NCBI RefSeq assembly: GCF_000721105.1
Contig: NZ_JOEV01000024.1
Location: forward strand, 1-64,000
Direction of reading: 5' to 3'
DNA from: Streptomyces cellulosae
GTDB taxonomy: Bacteria > Actinomycetota > Actinomycetes > Streptomycetales > Streptomycetaceae
DNA: 64,000 nucleotides
Program-made: the position numbers and the translations under genes
In this document: piece after piece, positions 29,565 through 37,882 of the stretch
Layout: each line of letters opens with the position of its first letter
How positions within the stretch are numbered: the first letter of the stretch is position 1
Notes under the pieces: generated by a model
The model's database searches: none
Told to the model about the DNA's origin: nothing
Seen by the model: only the letters and a program-made list of their open reading frames with translations

Positions 29565-30857
29565 CTACGGAGGTCGCTGCACTGACGCAGCCGGCACCGC
29601 TTCGGCGAAGAACATGACGAGCCGGCGGACCACGCCGGCGAACTCCTCCAGGTCGGCGAGGTCGACGAACTCGCCGGGCGCGTGGGCGCGGTTGGCGGCC
29701 AGACAGCCGGGGCCGAGCACGGTGGTGAAGGCGTCGTCCAGGTCGGCCGCCCAGATGGCGTCGCACGTGAAGCCGGGGTCCTCGGCCGCCGGCCGGGCCC
29801 CCGCGCGGGCCAGGAGTTCCTCGGCCCACGGATCGGAGTCGTCCAGCGCCGGCAGGCCCTGCTTGTCCCAGCCGAGCCGGGTGATCCGTTCCGCGTCCCG
29901 CGCCGTGCGGGCGAACTCCCGGGTGTGGGCGAACTGTTCGGTGAAGTGCCGCAGGGCTTCGGCGACGTGCCGGGTGACCTCGGTCTTCAGGCGGTCGCCG
30001 TCGGAGGTGCGGCGGTACGACAGGTTCATCAGCAGGGTGCCGGTGCCGTGGACGCGGTTGTGCGTGCGGCCCGTGTGCAGTCCGGCGACGCACACCCGCG
30101 TACCGGGCACGGCCCCGTCCAGGCGGGTGGCGAGGTGCTGTGCCAGGAATCCCAGCAGCACGGTGGCGTTGTGTCCGGCGTCCGGACGGTCGTCCACCGA
30201 GTCCGCGCCCTCGACGGTGATCCGGGCGGTCATCGCGGCGGTGGCCCGGGGCAGCGCGCGCAGTCCGGTCGGTTCGCAGAACACGTTGAGTCGGCCGTGG
30301 TGCCCGGCCTCCAGCAGCGGGCGGGTGCCGTAGGTGCCGAGGGCGCCGCCTTCCTCCCCGGCGACGGCCTGGAGCAGGATGGTGACGTCTCGTCCGACGG
30401 CGGGGTGGGACGCGGCGGCCCGCAGCCCGGCGAGGAGGGCCACGGCGGGCCCCTTGGCGTCGATCGCGCCCCGGCCGGTGAACCGCACGCCGTCGAAGGC
30501 GGGCGGCGCGTGTCCGGCGACGGTGTCCAGATGGACGTTGAACATCACGGTGTGCGCACGGGAACGTTCGGGTCCCAGCCGCAGCAGCAGACTGGGCTGG
30601 TCCGCGAGGAAGCGCGGATCGCGGGCGGCGGCGCGGACCGTGGACGGCACGCCCGGACGGTCCAGGCAGGCGGTGGGCGGACTGGCGAGGCGGACGGTGC
30701 GAAACCCCGCTTCGGCGGCGGCCGTCGCGTACCGCTGGAGGATCTCGGGCAGCCGGGACGGCGGATCGCCCGGGGCGGCCTCCAGGGGGTTGACGCTCGG
30801 CAGGCGCAGCAGGGCCAGCAGCAACTCCCGGTGCGGGTCGGTGAACAGGCCGCTCAC
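29565..30857 (-). CDS. M20-family metallohydrolase (deacylase/peptidase)
   Basis: A 430-residue M20 enzyme. The first metal motif is FNVHLDTVAG, the bridging Asp is in GRGAIDAKGP, the general-base Glu pair is in VAGEEGG and the late His is in GHNATVLL-type context. The lid domain lies between about residues 190 and 310. Relatives hydrolyse N-acyl amino acids or peptides (ArgE, DapE, carboxypeptidase G2). GTG 30857 overlaps the stop of the isomerase gene. In a biosynthetic setting it could remove an N-acyl protecting group from an aminated intermediate, which is an inference from context. Confidence 0.88.
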   Translation of the reverse strand: MSGLFTDPHRELLLALLRLPSVNPLEAAPGDPPSRLPEILQRYATAAAEAGFRTVRLASPPTACLDRPGVPSTVRAAARDPRFLADQPSLLLRLGPERSRAHTVMFNVHLDTVAGHAPPAFDGVRFTGRGAIDAKGPAVALLAGLRAAASHPAVGRDVTILLQAVAGEEGGALGTYGTRPLLEAGHHGRLNVFCEPTGLRALPRATAAMTARITVEGADSVDDRPDAGHNATVLLGFLAQHLATRLDGAVPGTRVCVAGLHTGRTHNRVHGTGTLLMNLSYRRTSDGDRLKTEVTRHVAEALRHFTEQFAHTREFARTARDAERITRLGWDKQGLPALDDSDPWAEELLARAGARPAAEDPGFTCDAIWAADLDDAFTTVLGPGCLAANRAHAPGEFVDLADLEEFAGVVRRLVMFFAEAVPAASVQRPP

Positions 30858-31759
30858 ACCGAGCCGTCCAGCGGGCCGGTGACCGGCTGTCCGGCGCCCA
30901 GCAGCCCGGCGAGCGCCTGCCCGGCCCGTACGAACAGGTCGGCGGCGTCCTCACCCGCCCGGGCCAGTCCCTCGTGGGGTCGAACCGCGAGATGGGGTTC
31001 GAGGGACAGCGCTCCGGTGTAGCCGTGGGCGGCCAGCAGCTCCAGGCATTCCCTCACCCCGGCTTCGCCCTCGCCGGGCAGGGTGTAGGCGGTGCCGCCG
31101 TCCGGGGTGCGGACGGCGTCCTTGATGTGGACGTGGGCGACGTACGGGGCGAGGTCACGGAGCATGTCCGGAGCGCGGTAGCCGTACGGGACGCCGTTGC
31201 CGGTGTCGAACAGCAGCCGCAGGGCCGGGCTCTCCACGGCGCGCAGCAGTCGTAGCGCGCGGTCGGCCCGGTCCCCGGCCCAGCCCGCGCAGTTCTCGTG
31301 CACCAGCACCAGGCCCGCGCGCTCGGCGCGATCCGCCAGGACGGCGGTGCGGGCCAGCACGCGGTCGGCCCACTCGGTCTGCGCCAGACCGTCGTTGGGG
31401 TACGACATGATCCGCACCAGACGGCAGCCGAGGCCGGCGCAGCGCTCGGCCAGGACGTCGAGTTCCGCCAGGTCGTGGCCGAGGTCGCCGGTGATGGGGC
31501 GGGACCAGTTGCCGATCCGGGACGCGACGGCGGTCACGGTGACGCCGGCCTCCGCAAGCCGTCGGGTCAGCGTGCCGAAGGCGGCCGCGGAGAGGTCGGC
31601 GAGGGCCGTGCCGTCGACCGTGCGCAGTTCGATGGCGTTCCAGCCCAGCCGTCGCAGCGCTGCCAGCTGCCCGGTGGTGCCGGGCGCCGCCTCGTCGCCG
31701 ATGCCGGCGAGTGGCCCGAACCCCCGGACGCGAGGTCCGGCGGCGCAGTGCCGGGACAT
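30854..31759 (-). CDS. Sugar phosphate isomerase/epimerase-like TIM-barrel protein
   Basis: A 301-residue protein of the xylose-isomerase-like TIM-barrel superfamily (IolE/IolI/DTE type). Metal-ligand segments are LVLVHENCAGWAG (Glu on strand 5), LRLLFDTGNGVPYG (Asp), VAHVHIKDAV (His/Asp) and ALSLEPHLAV (Glu), giving the usual E-D-H-E set. It would epimerise or isomerise, or dehydrate, a ketose or inosose made by the neighbouring oxidoreductases. ATG 31759 lies one base from the previous stop, within the same leftward operon. Confidence 0.9.
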   Translation of the reverse strand: MSRHCAAGPRVRGFGPLAGIGDEAAPGTTGQLAALRRLGWNAIELRTVDGTALADLSAAAFGTLTRRLAEAGVTVTAVASRIGNWSRPITGDLGHDLAELDVLAERCAGLGCRLVRIMSYPNDGLAQTEWADRVLARTAVLADRAERAGLVLVHENCAGWAGDRADRALRLLRAVESPALRLLFDTGNGVPYGYRAPDMLRDLAPYVAHVHIKDAVRTPDGGTAYTLPGEGEAGVRECLELLAAHGYTGALSLEPHLAVRPHEGLARAGEDAADLFVRAGQALAGLLGAGQPVTGPLDGSV

Positions 31760-31760
31760 G

Positions 31761-32837
31761 TCAGCGGCTCCCGGCGCGGGCGCGCGCTGTGTCGGCGCAG
31801 TGCTCCCGGGCCGCGCACAGCAGCCGGGCGGTCGCGCAGGCGAGCGGGAAGTTCCCGACGCCAGCCGTGCCGGAGGCGAAGCCGCGGTAGACGCCGTCCA
31901 GGAAGTCGGTCAGGGCGTCGTCCCGGAAGACGTGGTGTCCGGTCCCGGGCGCCCCGTCCGCGTCGAGGACACCGGTCGGCGGGGACGCCGTACCGGGATC
32001 GAAGGGGGCGACCACCAACTGCGCGTGGTCGTCGTCCTCGCTGAGCGGGAAGTGGGCCGTGGCCGTCCCGCCCTCGAACTCGCAGACGACGCTGCGTTGC
32101 CGGACGGGTGCGCCGAGGTCCGAGCGCAGCAGCGTCACCACACCCGAACGGTGCTCCAGTTCGAGGTGCGCGCCGCCCAGGCGGGGCAGTCCGCGGTCCT
32201 CACAGCGCAGGTCCCAGCAGCGCGCGGCGCGGAGTTCGGCCGGACCGGCCAGATCGAGCGCGAGCGCCAGGGAGTGGGGGATCTCCACGTCCAGGGCGGA
32301 CGGATGCCCGTCGGTCGCCAGGGACCGCAGGAAGCGGGGCTTGTGCTGGTCGACGGTGATACGGCGCAGGGAGCCGAGCCGTCCGCCGCCCACCAGCCGA
32401 CGCAACCGGCCGGCCAGCCGGGAGGTGGTCCAGTGGGCGACGGCCGCGAGCTCGAGGCCGGCCTCCTGACGCAGCCGGATCAGGGCGTCGAGTTCGTCCA
32501 CGGACGCGGCGAGGGGTTTCTCCACGATCATCCGGCGGAAGCCGTGTCCGGCCAGTTCCGCGAGGACGTCGTAGCGCAGCCGGGGTGGTGTGCACACGTG
32601 GACCACCGAGGTGGCGGGGTCCACGTACCGCAGGGCCTGTTCCAGCGTGGCGACGGCCGTGACCTCGCCGGGCATGCCCAGGGGCCGCAGACCGCCGGCG
32701 CGCGGGTCGCAGCCGACCGCGGGCAGGGTGACGAGCGGATCTCCCGTGGCCGCGGTCCGCCGGGCCAGACGGACGAGCGTGTTCAGATGCAGTCCTGATC
32801 CGGACCGGCCGAGCCCGACCACGAGGGGCTGCAGCAC
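31761..32837 (-). CDS. Gfo/Idh/MocA-family oxidoreductase 2
   Basis: A 358-residue paralogue of the other Gfo/Idh/MocA enzyme in this operon. It opens with PLVVGLGRSGSGLHLNTLVR, and the catalytic-Lys motif is RRMIVEKPLAAS at about 115-126. The C-terminal half has VAHWTTSRLAGRLRRLV and VEIPHSLALALDLAG in place of the usual H-x-x-D helix. GTG 32837 is preceded by AGGAGG. It is the first gene of the leftward operon, divergent from the aminotransferases. Two such oxidoreductases with two aminotransferases suggest two ring carbons are oxidised and aminated. Confidence 0.9.
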   Translation of the reverse strand: MLQPLVVGLGRSGSGLHLNTLVRLARRTAATGDPLVTLPAVGCDPRAGGLRPLGMPGEVTAVATLEQALRYVDPATSVVHVCTPPRLRYDVLAELAGHGFRRMIVEKPLAASVDELDALIRLRQEAGLELAAVAHWTTSRLAGRLRRLVGGGRLGSLRRITVDQHKPRFLRSLATDGHPSALDVEIPHSLALALDLAGPAELRAARCWDLRCEDRGLPRLGGAHLELEHRSGVVTLLRSDLGAPVRQRSVVCEFEGGTATAHFPLSEDDDHAQLVVAPFDPGTASPPTGVLDADGAPGTGHHVFRDDALTDFLDGVYRGFASGTAGVGNFPLACATARLLCAAREHCADTARARAGSR

Positions 32838-33040
32838 AGGGCCTCCTGAGAGGGAACGGGAAGGAAGGGGGCGCGCTCAATTCGCTGCGCCGAGCACAAC
32901 TCCGTTGCGCCGCACCACTGTTGCGGCCCCGCGCGGAAATGGTCAAGACGTCCGGAACGCCATTACCCAGAACGTGTGAAGATGATCCTTTCCTTTCCCC
33001 GTCGAACCGGAAGTCCCCTTAGCGTGGGCATTCCGCAGAC
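32838..33040. promoter_or_regulatory. Divergent promoter region of the metabolite cluster
   Basis: This 203-bp gap is the only intergenic space able to drive both arms of the cluster. The right half (32940-33060) is clearly less GC-rich than the flanks. A possible TAGCGT -10 element sits at about 33020, close to the ATG at 33041. No operator palindrome is evident, and no cluster-specific regulator gene is present in the window. Confidence 0.5.
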
Positions 33041-34288
33041 ATGACGGGGACAGGTGAGAGATTGCTTTCCAGTGGACAGATTCCTGCGCGCGCCGAGGGC
33101 GCTTTACCGACTGCGCAGGGAACGGCCGATCGAATTCCCTTCTTCTCTCAGGCCGCGACTTTCGAACGACTGTGGCCTTCCATCGAAAAGGCGTTGGGTG
33201 AGGTTTTCCACAGCGGCAAGTTCTCCCACGGTAAACAGGTCGGGCAGCTCGAGGCGGCGCTCGCGGACTACACCGGCGCCCGGCATGTGATCGGCGTCAA
33301 CAGCGGTACCGATGCGCTGGTGTTGCTGCTGCGCGCCTGCGGAGTGCGCCCCGGAGACGGTGTCCTGGTGCCGGCGTACTCGTTCTTCGCCACCGCCTCG
33401 GCCGTCGTACTGGCAGGCGGGACACCGCAGTTCGTCGACATCGACCCGCAGACGTACGCGATGGACCCCGTGGCGCTGGAGGCGGCCGTCACTCCGCGGA
33501 GCCGGTTCGTGATGCCGGTGCATCTGTTCCACACCATGGCCGACATGGCGGCCGTCACCGCCGTCGCCCGGCAGCACGGCCTGACGGTCGTCGAGGACAG
33601 CGCCGAGGCGATCGGCATGCGCCGACGCGGAGTGCACGCGGGCCTGCACGGGGTCGGGGGCGTCCTGTCCTTCTTCCCCTCCAAGACGCTCGGCGCGCTC
33701 GGCGACGCGGGAGCCGTGCTCACCGACGACCCGGAGGTGGCGGCCACCGTCGCGGCGCTGCGCCATCACGGCAGGACGGGCCGCACGCTCAACAACTTCC
33801 CGGCCATCTCCACCGAAAGCGCCCTGCCCGGCGCAAACAGCAAGATGGACGACATCCAGGCGGCCGTCCTGCTCGCCAAGCTGTCCCTCCTGGAGGACCA
33901 CATCGTGCGCCGGGCCGAACTGGCCGACGCGTACACCGCCCGTCTGCGGGACGCGCCGGGGATCGTCCGCCTGCCGCGGACCACCGCGGGGACAGCGGAC
34001 GACCGCGACGTGTACTACGTCTACCTGATCGAGACCGAGCACCGGGACGCCCTCGTCGACCACCTCGACCGGCACGGCATCGGCACCGAGGTCTACTACC
34101 CTGTGCCGCTGCCCCACCAGCCCGCCCTCGCGCACCTGGGCCACCGACAGGGCGAATTCCCCCAGGCCGAGGCGGCGGCCCGGCACGCCGTCGCCCTGCC
34201 CTTCCATCCCGATCTCCGGTCCGACGACCTGGACCGCGTCTGCGACGCCATCCGCTCCTTCCTCGCCGGAACGAGGACGACCGCATGA
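33041..34288 (+). CDS. DegT/DnrJ/EryC1/StrS aminotransferase 1 (TTA codon)
   Basis: A 415-residue PLP-dependent sugar/cyclitol aminotransferase. Core blocks are the entry FHSGKFSHGKQVGQLEAAL, GVNSGTDALVLLLRACGV (cofactor phosphate), LTVVEDSAEAIG (PLP-contacting Asp), and LSFFPSKTLGALGDAG with the Schiff-base Lys at about 214. The first 30 residues are an extension with atypical, A/T-ending codons, and codon 22 (33104-33106) is TTA. Every usable in-frame start (ATG 33041, TTG 33062) lies before it. The gene is first in the rightward operon, so bldA should control the arm. No SD precedes the ATG. Confidence 0.92.
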   Translation: MTGTGERLLSSGQIPARAEGALPTAQGTADRIPFFSQAATFERLWPSIEKALGEVFHSGKFSHGKQVGQLEAALADYTGARHVIGVNSGTDALVLLLRACGVRPGDGVLVPAYSFFATASAVVLAGGTPQFVDIDPQTYAMDPVALEAAVTPRSRFVMPVHLFHTMADMAAVTAVARQHGLTVVEDSAEAIGMRRRGVHAGLHGVGGVLSFFPSKTLGALGDAGAVLTDDPEVAATVAALRHHGRTGRTLNNFPAISTESALPGANSKMDDIQAAVLLAKLSLLEDHIVRRAELADAYTARLRDAPGIVRLPRTTAGTADDRDVYYVYLIETEHRDALVDHLDRHGIGTEVYYPVPLPHQPALAHLGHRQGEFPQAEAAARHAVALPFHPDLRSDDLDRVCDAIRSFLAGTRTTA

Positions 34289-35427
34289 CCGCATCGCTCC
34301 CTCCCGCCGTCCCGTTCTTTCCTCCCGCTCTCTTCGAAGCCGACCGCTCCGCACTGATCGGGCTGGTCCGCGAGGTGGGCCTCGACCCGGAGCAGCGGTT
34401 CATCCTGGGCAGGCGCACCACCGCCTTCGAGGATCTGCTGCGCGAGGACCTGGGGGCCGCCGACGTGGTCGCCTGCTCCAGCGGCACCTCGGCGCTCTCG
34501 CTGGTGCTGCGGGCCATGGACGTCGGTTCCGGCGACGAGGTGATCGTGCCCGCGTTCGGCTGCGCGCCCCTGGCCGCCTCGGTGGTCGATGTCGGGGCCA
34601 CACCGGTCTTCGCCGACATCCGGCCGGACACCATGACCATGGACCCGGACGAGGCGGAGCGGCTCGTCACCGAGCGGACCAAGGTGGTGATGCCGGCCCA
34701 CATGTTCTCCGTCATGGCCGACATGCCACGCTTCGCCGAACTCGCCCGGCGGCACGGGCTGCGCCTGCTGGAGGACTCGGCGGTCGCCCAGGGCGGCGTA
34801 CTGCGGGGTGTCCCGGCCGGACTGTGGGGCGAGGCGGGGCTCTACTCCTTCGTGCAGGTCAAGACCTGCGGCATGCCCGGCGAGGGCGGCGTGGTCGTCA
34901 CCCGGGACCCGGCACTGGGCGAGAAGGTGCGGATGCTGCGCAACCACGGCCAGTACGCCGGACGGCGGTTCGTCCACCACGCCGTCGGACTCAACAGCCG
35001 CTTCGACGAGATCCAGGCCGCCTTCCAGACGCATCGCTACTCCGGTTTCCCGGCGCGGCTGGCGCGGCGGGCGGAGATCGCCGCGTACTACACCGAACGC
35101 TTCACACCGCTGGCCGAGCGTGGTGTGGCACCGCCGCCGCCCGGCCCGGACGGCCGGTGCTTCTACGTGTACGCGGTCCTGGCCGAGGACCGGGAGGCTC
35201 TCGGCGCCCACCTGGCCGAGTGGGGGGTGGCCACGCACGTCTACTATCCGCACCCCCTGCCCGCCCACCGTGCCTTCGCTCCCTACGCGCCGCCCGGTGC
35301 CCGCTGGCCGCGCGCTGAACAGGCCGCAGGCCGCCATCTCGCCCTGCCGGTGCATCACCTGCTTTCCGACGCACAGGTCCAGCACGTCGCCGACCTCGTG
35401 TGCGCCTTCGCCACCGAGCACCGCTGA
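34285..35427 (+). CDS. DegT/DnrJ/EryC1/StrS aminotransferase 2
   Basis: A 380-residue second PLP aminotransferase of the same superfamily but divergent from its neighbour. It has VVACSSGTSALSLVLRAMDV, LRLLEDSAVAQGG and YSFVQVKTCGMPGEGGVVVT with the Lys at about 192. The unusual VQVKTC context differs from the common SF(H/N)PxK loop. ATG 34285 overlaps the stop of the first aminotransferase, so the two are translationally coupled. It probably aminates a second position or a different intermediate. Confidence 0.9.
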   Translation: MTASLPPAVPFFPPALFEADRSALIGLVREVGLDPEQRFILGRRTTAFEDLLREDLGAADVVACSSGTSALSLVLRAMDVGSGDEVIVPAFGCAPLAASVVDVGATPVFADIRPDTMTMDPDEAERLVTERTKVVMPAHMFSVMADMPRFAELARRHGLRLLEDSAVAQGGVLRGVPAGLWGEAGLYSFVQVKTCGMPGEGGVVVTRDPALGEKVRMLRNHGQYAGRRFVHHAVGLNSRFDEIQAAFQTHRYSGFPARLARRAEIAAYYTERFTPLAERGVAPPPPGPDGRCFYVYAVLAEDREALGAHLAEWGVATHVYYPHPLPAHRAFAPYAPPGARWPRAEQAAGRHLALPVHHLLSDAQVQHVADLVCAFATEHR

Positions 35428-35540
35428 CGCCTGGCCGCCCGCCTCGGACACCGTTGACCCGCGACCGCCCGCCTCGCCCATCCCGCTGCCGGGGCGAGCG
35501 GCACCCCCCTTCGGACGCAGACACCCCCAAGAGGTCACCC

Positions 35541-36515
35541 ATGACGGACAGCATCGCGGCCGGCCGTCCCGCCGCGACCGCCCACGGCCACAGTCGGCTG
35601 CGCACGTACGCGCGGCTCGGCAAGCTGGACGTGTACGACTACTACCTCGGCATCTTCCTCGCCCTGACCGCCGCGCTGTTCCCGGTCGGCGCCTTCACCG
35701 CCCGGCAGGCACTGGTGCTGGCGGTGTTCCTGGCCGGCGAAGTCGCGGTCCTCATGGCGATGGTCGCCCTGGACGACGTCACCGGGTTCCGGGACGGCAG
35801 CGACCTCGCCAACTACGCCCCTGACAACCCGCTGCGCAACAAGGCACGCAAACCCCTGGTCGCCGGGGCGCTGACGGTGCCCCAGGCGCTGCGCTTCGCC
35901 TGCGCCTGCGCGGCAGCCGGGGCGGTTCTGTGGGCGGGCGCCGCCGCGCTCGCGCCGCACCACCCGCTGTGGGCTCCGGTGACTGCGGGCGCGCTGTTCG
36001 TGGTGTCGCTGCAGTACTCGTACGGCCTGAAGATCAGTTACCACGGTTTCCAGGAGGTGTTCCTGGTCGCCCTCGGCGCCGTGCTGGTGATCGTTCCGTA
36101 CGGCCTGGTGACGGGGGGCTTCTCCGGATTCCTGATGGTGCAGGCGGTGCTGTTCGGGTTCGGGCCGCTGATGTTCGGCGTCTACTCCAACACCAACGAC
36201 GTGGCCGGCGACCGGGCCGTGGGCCGTCCGACCGTGGCCGCCCTGGTCTCCGAGCGGGGCAACGCCGTCTTTATCGGAGCCCTGTCGGCCGCCGAGTTCC
36301 TCATCGGCGCGGTCGCCTCGGCCACCGGGGCGGCCCCCTGGTGGTTCGTGCTGCTGATGCTGCCGGCGACCGCGCTGCGGGCCCGTCAGTACCTGACCGG
36401 GTTCGTCCGCGGCGACATCATGACCGCCCGCCGGACGGGCTTCGCGGTACACCGGCTCAGCGTGGTGCTGATGACCGTGGCCAACGTCGTCGTCGGAACG
36501 GGAGCCGCCCGATGA
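35541..36515 (+). CDS. UbiA-family prenyltransferase
   Basis: A 324-residue polytopic membrane protein with about eight to nine helices. Motif 1, the diphosphate/Mg site, is MVALDDVTGFRDGSDLANYA at about 75-94, and motif 2 is YSNTNDVAGDRAVGRPTVA at about 215-233, carrying the ND-x3-D pattern of UbiA enzymes. They transfer a prenyl group from prenyl diphosphate to an acceptor, or act as terpene cyclases or phosphoribosyl transferases. ATG 35541 follows GAGG. The gene links the aminated core to an isoprenoid or other lipid part, or builds that part. No prenyl-diphosphate synthase is in the window. Confidence 0.88.
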   Translation: MTDSIAAGRPAATAHGHSRLRTYARLGKLDVYDYYLGIFLALTAALFPVGAFTARQALVLAVFLAGEVAVLMAMVALDDVTGFRDGSDLANYAPDNPLRNKARKPLVAGALTVPQALRFACACAAAGAVLWAGAAALAPHHPLWAPVTAGALFVVSLQYSYGLKISYHGFQEVFLVALGAVLVIVPYGLVTGGFSGFLMVQAVLFGFGPLMFGVYSNTNDVAGDRAVGRPTVAALVSERGNAVFIGALSAAEFLIGAVASATGAAPWWFVLLMLPATALRARQYLTGFVRGDIMTARRTGFAVHRLSVVLMTVANVVVGTGAAR

Positions 36516-37882
36516 AGCCCGAACTCGACGTCGCCGTCGTCGGCGCGGGCATCGCCGGTCTGACCGCCGCCCACGAACTGCGCCGCGCCGGGCTGGCCGT
36601 CCGGGTGTACGAGCAACTGCCGCACGTCGGCGGCCGGATGCGCAGCATCCGCCAGGAGGGCTGGACGGTGGACACGGGCGCCGAGCAGGTCCCCTCCCGC
36701 GGCTACCGCGCGACCTGGGAACTGCTGCGCCGGCTGCGGGTCACTCCCGCGGACGTGCCCAGGGTCGGCGGCGGGGTCGCCGTCTGGCGCGGCGGACGCG
36801 CCCACCTGGGCGTCGGCGAGAGCACGGCCGTGGTCACCGGAGCGGGCCTGTCCCCCCGGGCGCGGCTCGACCTGGCCGCCTTCTCCGCCTGGACCGGCCG
36901 CCGCCGCGCCGGATTCGACGGCGACCGTCCCGAGCACAGTCCGCTGGGCGCCGCCACCGTGCGGGAGGTGGCCGCCCGCTACCACCGCGACCTGCACGAC
37001 TACCTCTTCCAGCCGGTCGCCGGCTGCTTCTTCGGCTGGGACACCGCCCGGTCGACGGCCGCCCCCATGGTCAGCCTGCTGCTGGAGGCCGGTTCCACCG
37101 CCGCCTGGCGCACCTACCGCGACGGCATGGACCTCCTGGCCCGCCGGCTGGCCACCGGCACCGAGGTCGTCACCGACCGCGCCGTACGCGAGGTCATCGA
37201 CGCAGGCGGGCACGCCGTACTGCGGTTCGACGACGGGCAGGTCACCGCGCGGGCCGCCGTGCTCGCCGTACCGGCACCCGTCGCGGTGGCGCTCCGCCCG
37301 GACGCCCCCGCCGACGAGCAGCCGTTCCTCACCTCGTGCACCTTCACGCCCATGATGAAGGTCAGCTGCCTGCTGGACCGCCCCCTCGCTCCAGCCGCCC
37401 GGCGGCCGGTGCACATCCTGCTCACCCCGGCCGCCGAGGAGGACGTGCTCTCCGGCGTCGTCGTCGACCACGCCAAGCACCCCGGCCGGGCCCCCGCAGG
37501 CCGGGGCCTGGTCACCCTCGTGGCCGGTCCGCACCGGGTCCCCGAGCTGCTGGACGGCCCTCCCCACGAGGCCGCCGACCTCCTCGTCCGCGCGGCGGAA
37601 CGCTATGTCCCGGGCATCGGCGACGCCTGCCGCCACCGTCTCGTGCACGCCTTCCGCCACGGCCTGCCGGAAGCCACACCCCAGGCCCTGCGGGAACGCG
37701 CCGGCTTCCTCTCCCGGCCGGTGCGCGCCGTGGAGTACGCCGGCGACTGGCTCATGCTGCGGCCCGCCTCCGAGGGCGCCGTCCGGGCGGGCGCGCTGTC
37801 CGCGTCCCGCGTCCTGAGCAGGCTCGGACGGAACACTCCGGCCGGCCACGACCGAGCGGAGGAGACCCGTGCGACCGCATGA
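36512..37882 (+). CDS. Protoporphyrinogen-oxidase-like FAD amine oxidase family protein
   Basis: A 456-residue flavoprotein. The dinucleotide fold VAVVGAGIAGLTAAHELRRA is followed by VYEQLPHVGGRMRS (residues 5-47). A middle domain includes LFQPVAGCFFGWDTA and TYRDGMDLLARRLA, and the C-terminal FAD block is VEYAGDWLMLRPASEGAVRA. This layout is that of the PPO/MAO/phytoene-desaturase superfamily. Its ATG overlaps the UbiA stop (ATGA), so it is likely to act on the prenylated or lipid product by desaturation. No heme genes are nearby, which argues against a true PPO. Confidence 0.88.
   Translation: MKPELDVAVVGAGIAGLTAAHELRRAGLAVRVYEQLPHVGGRMRSIRQEGWTVDTGAEQVPSRGYRATWELLRRLRVTPADVPRVGGGVAVWRGGRAHLGVGESTAVVTGAGLSPRARLDLAAFSAWTGRRRAGFDGDRPEHSPLGAATVREVAARYHRDLHDYLFQPVAGCFFGWDTARSTAAPMVSLLLEAGSTAAWRTYRDGMDLLARRLATGTEVVTDRAVREVIDAGGHAVLRFDDGQVTARAAVLAVPAPVAVALRPDAPADEQPFLTSCTFTPMMKVSCLLDRPLAPAARRPVHILLTPAAEEDVLSGVVVDHAKHPGRAPAGRGLVTLVAGPHRVPELLDGPPHEAADLLVRAAERYVPGIGDACRHRLVHAFRHGLPEATPQALRERAGFLSRPVRAVEYAGDWLMLRPASEGAVRAGALSASRVLSRLGRNTPAGHDRAEETRATA

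Noticed and set aside
31197..32798. 533-codon plus-strand frame antisense to the isomerase and oxidoreductase 2
   Set aside because: No motif or family match; both opposite-strand proteins carry full domain signatures.
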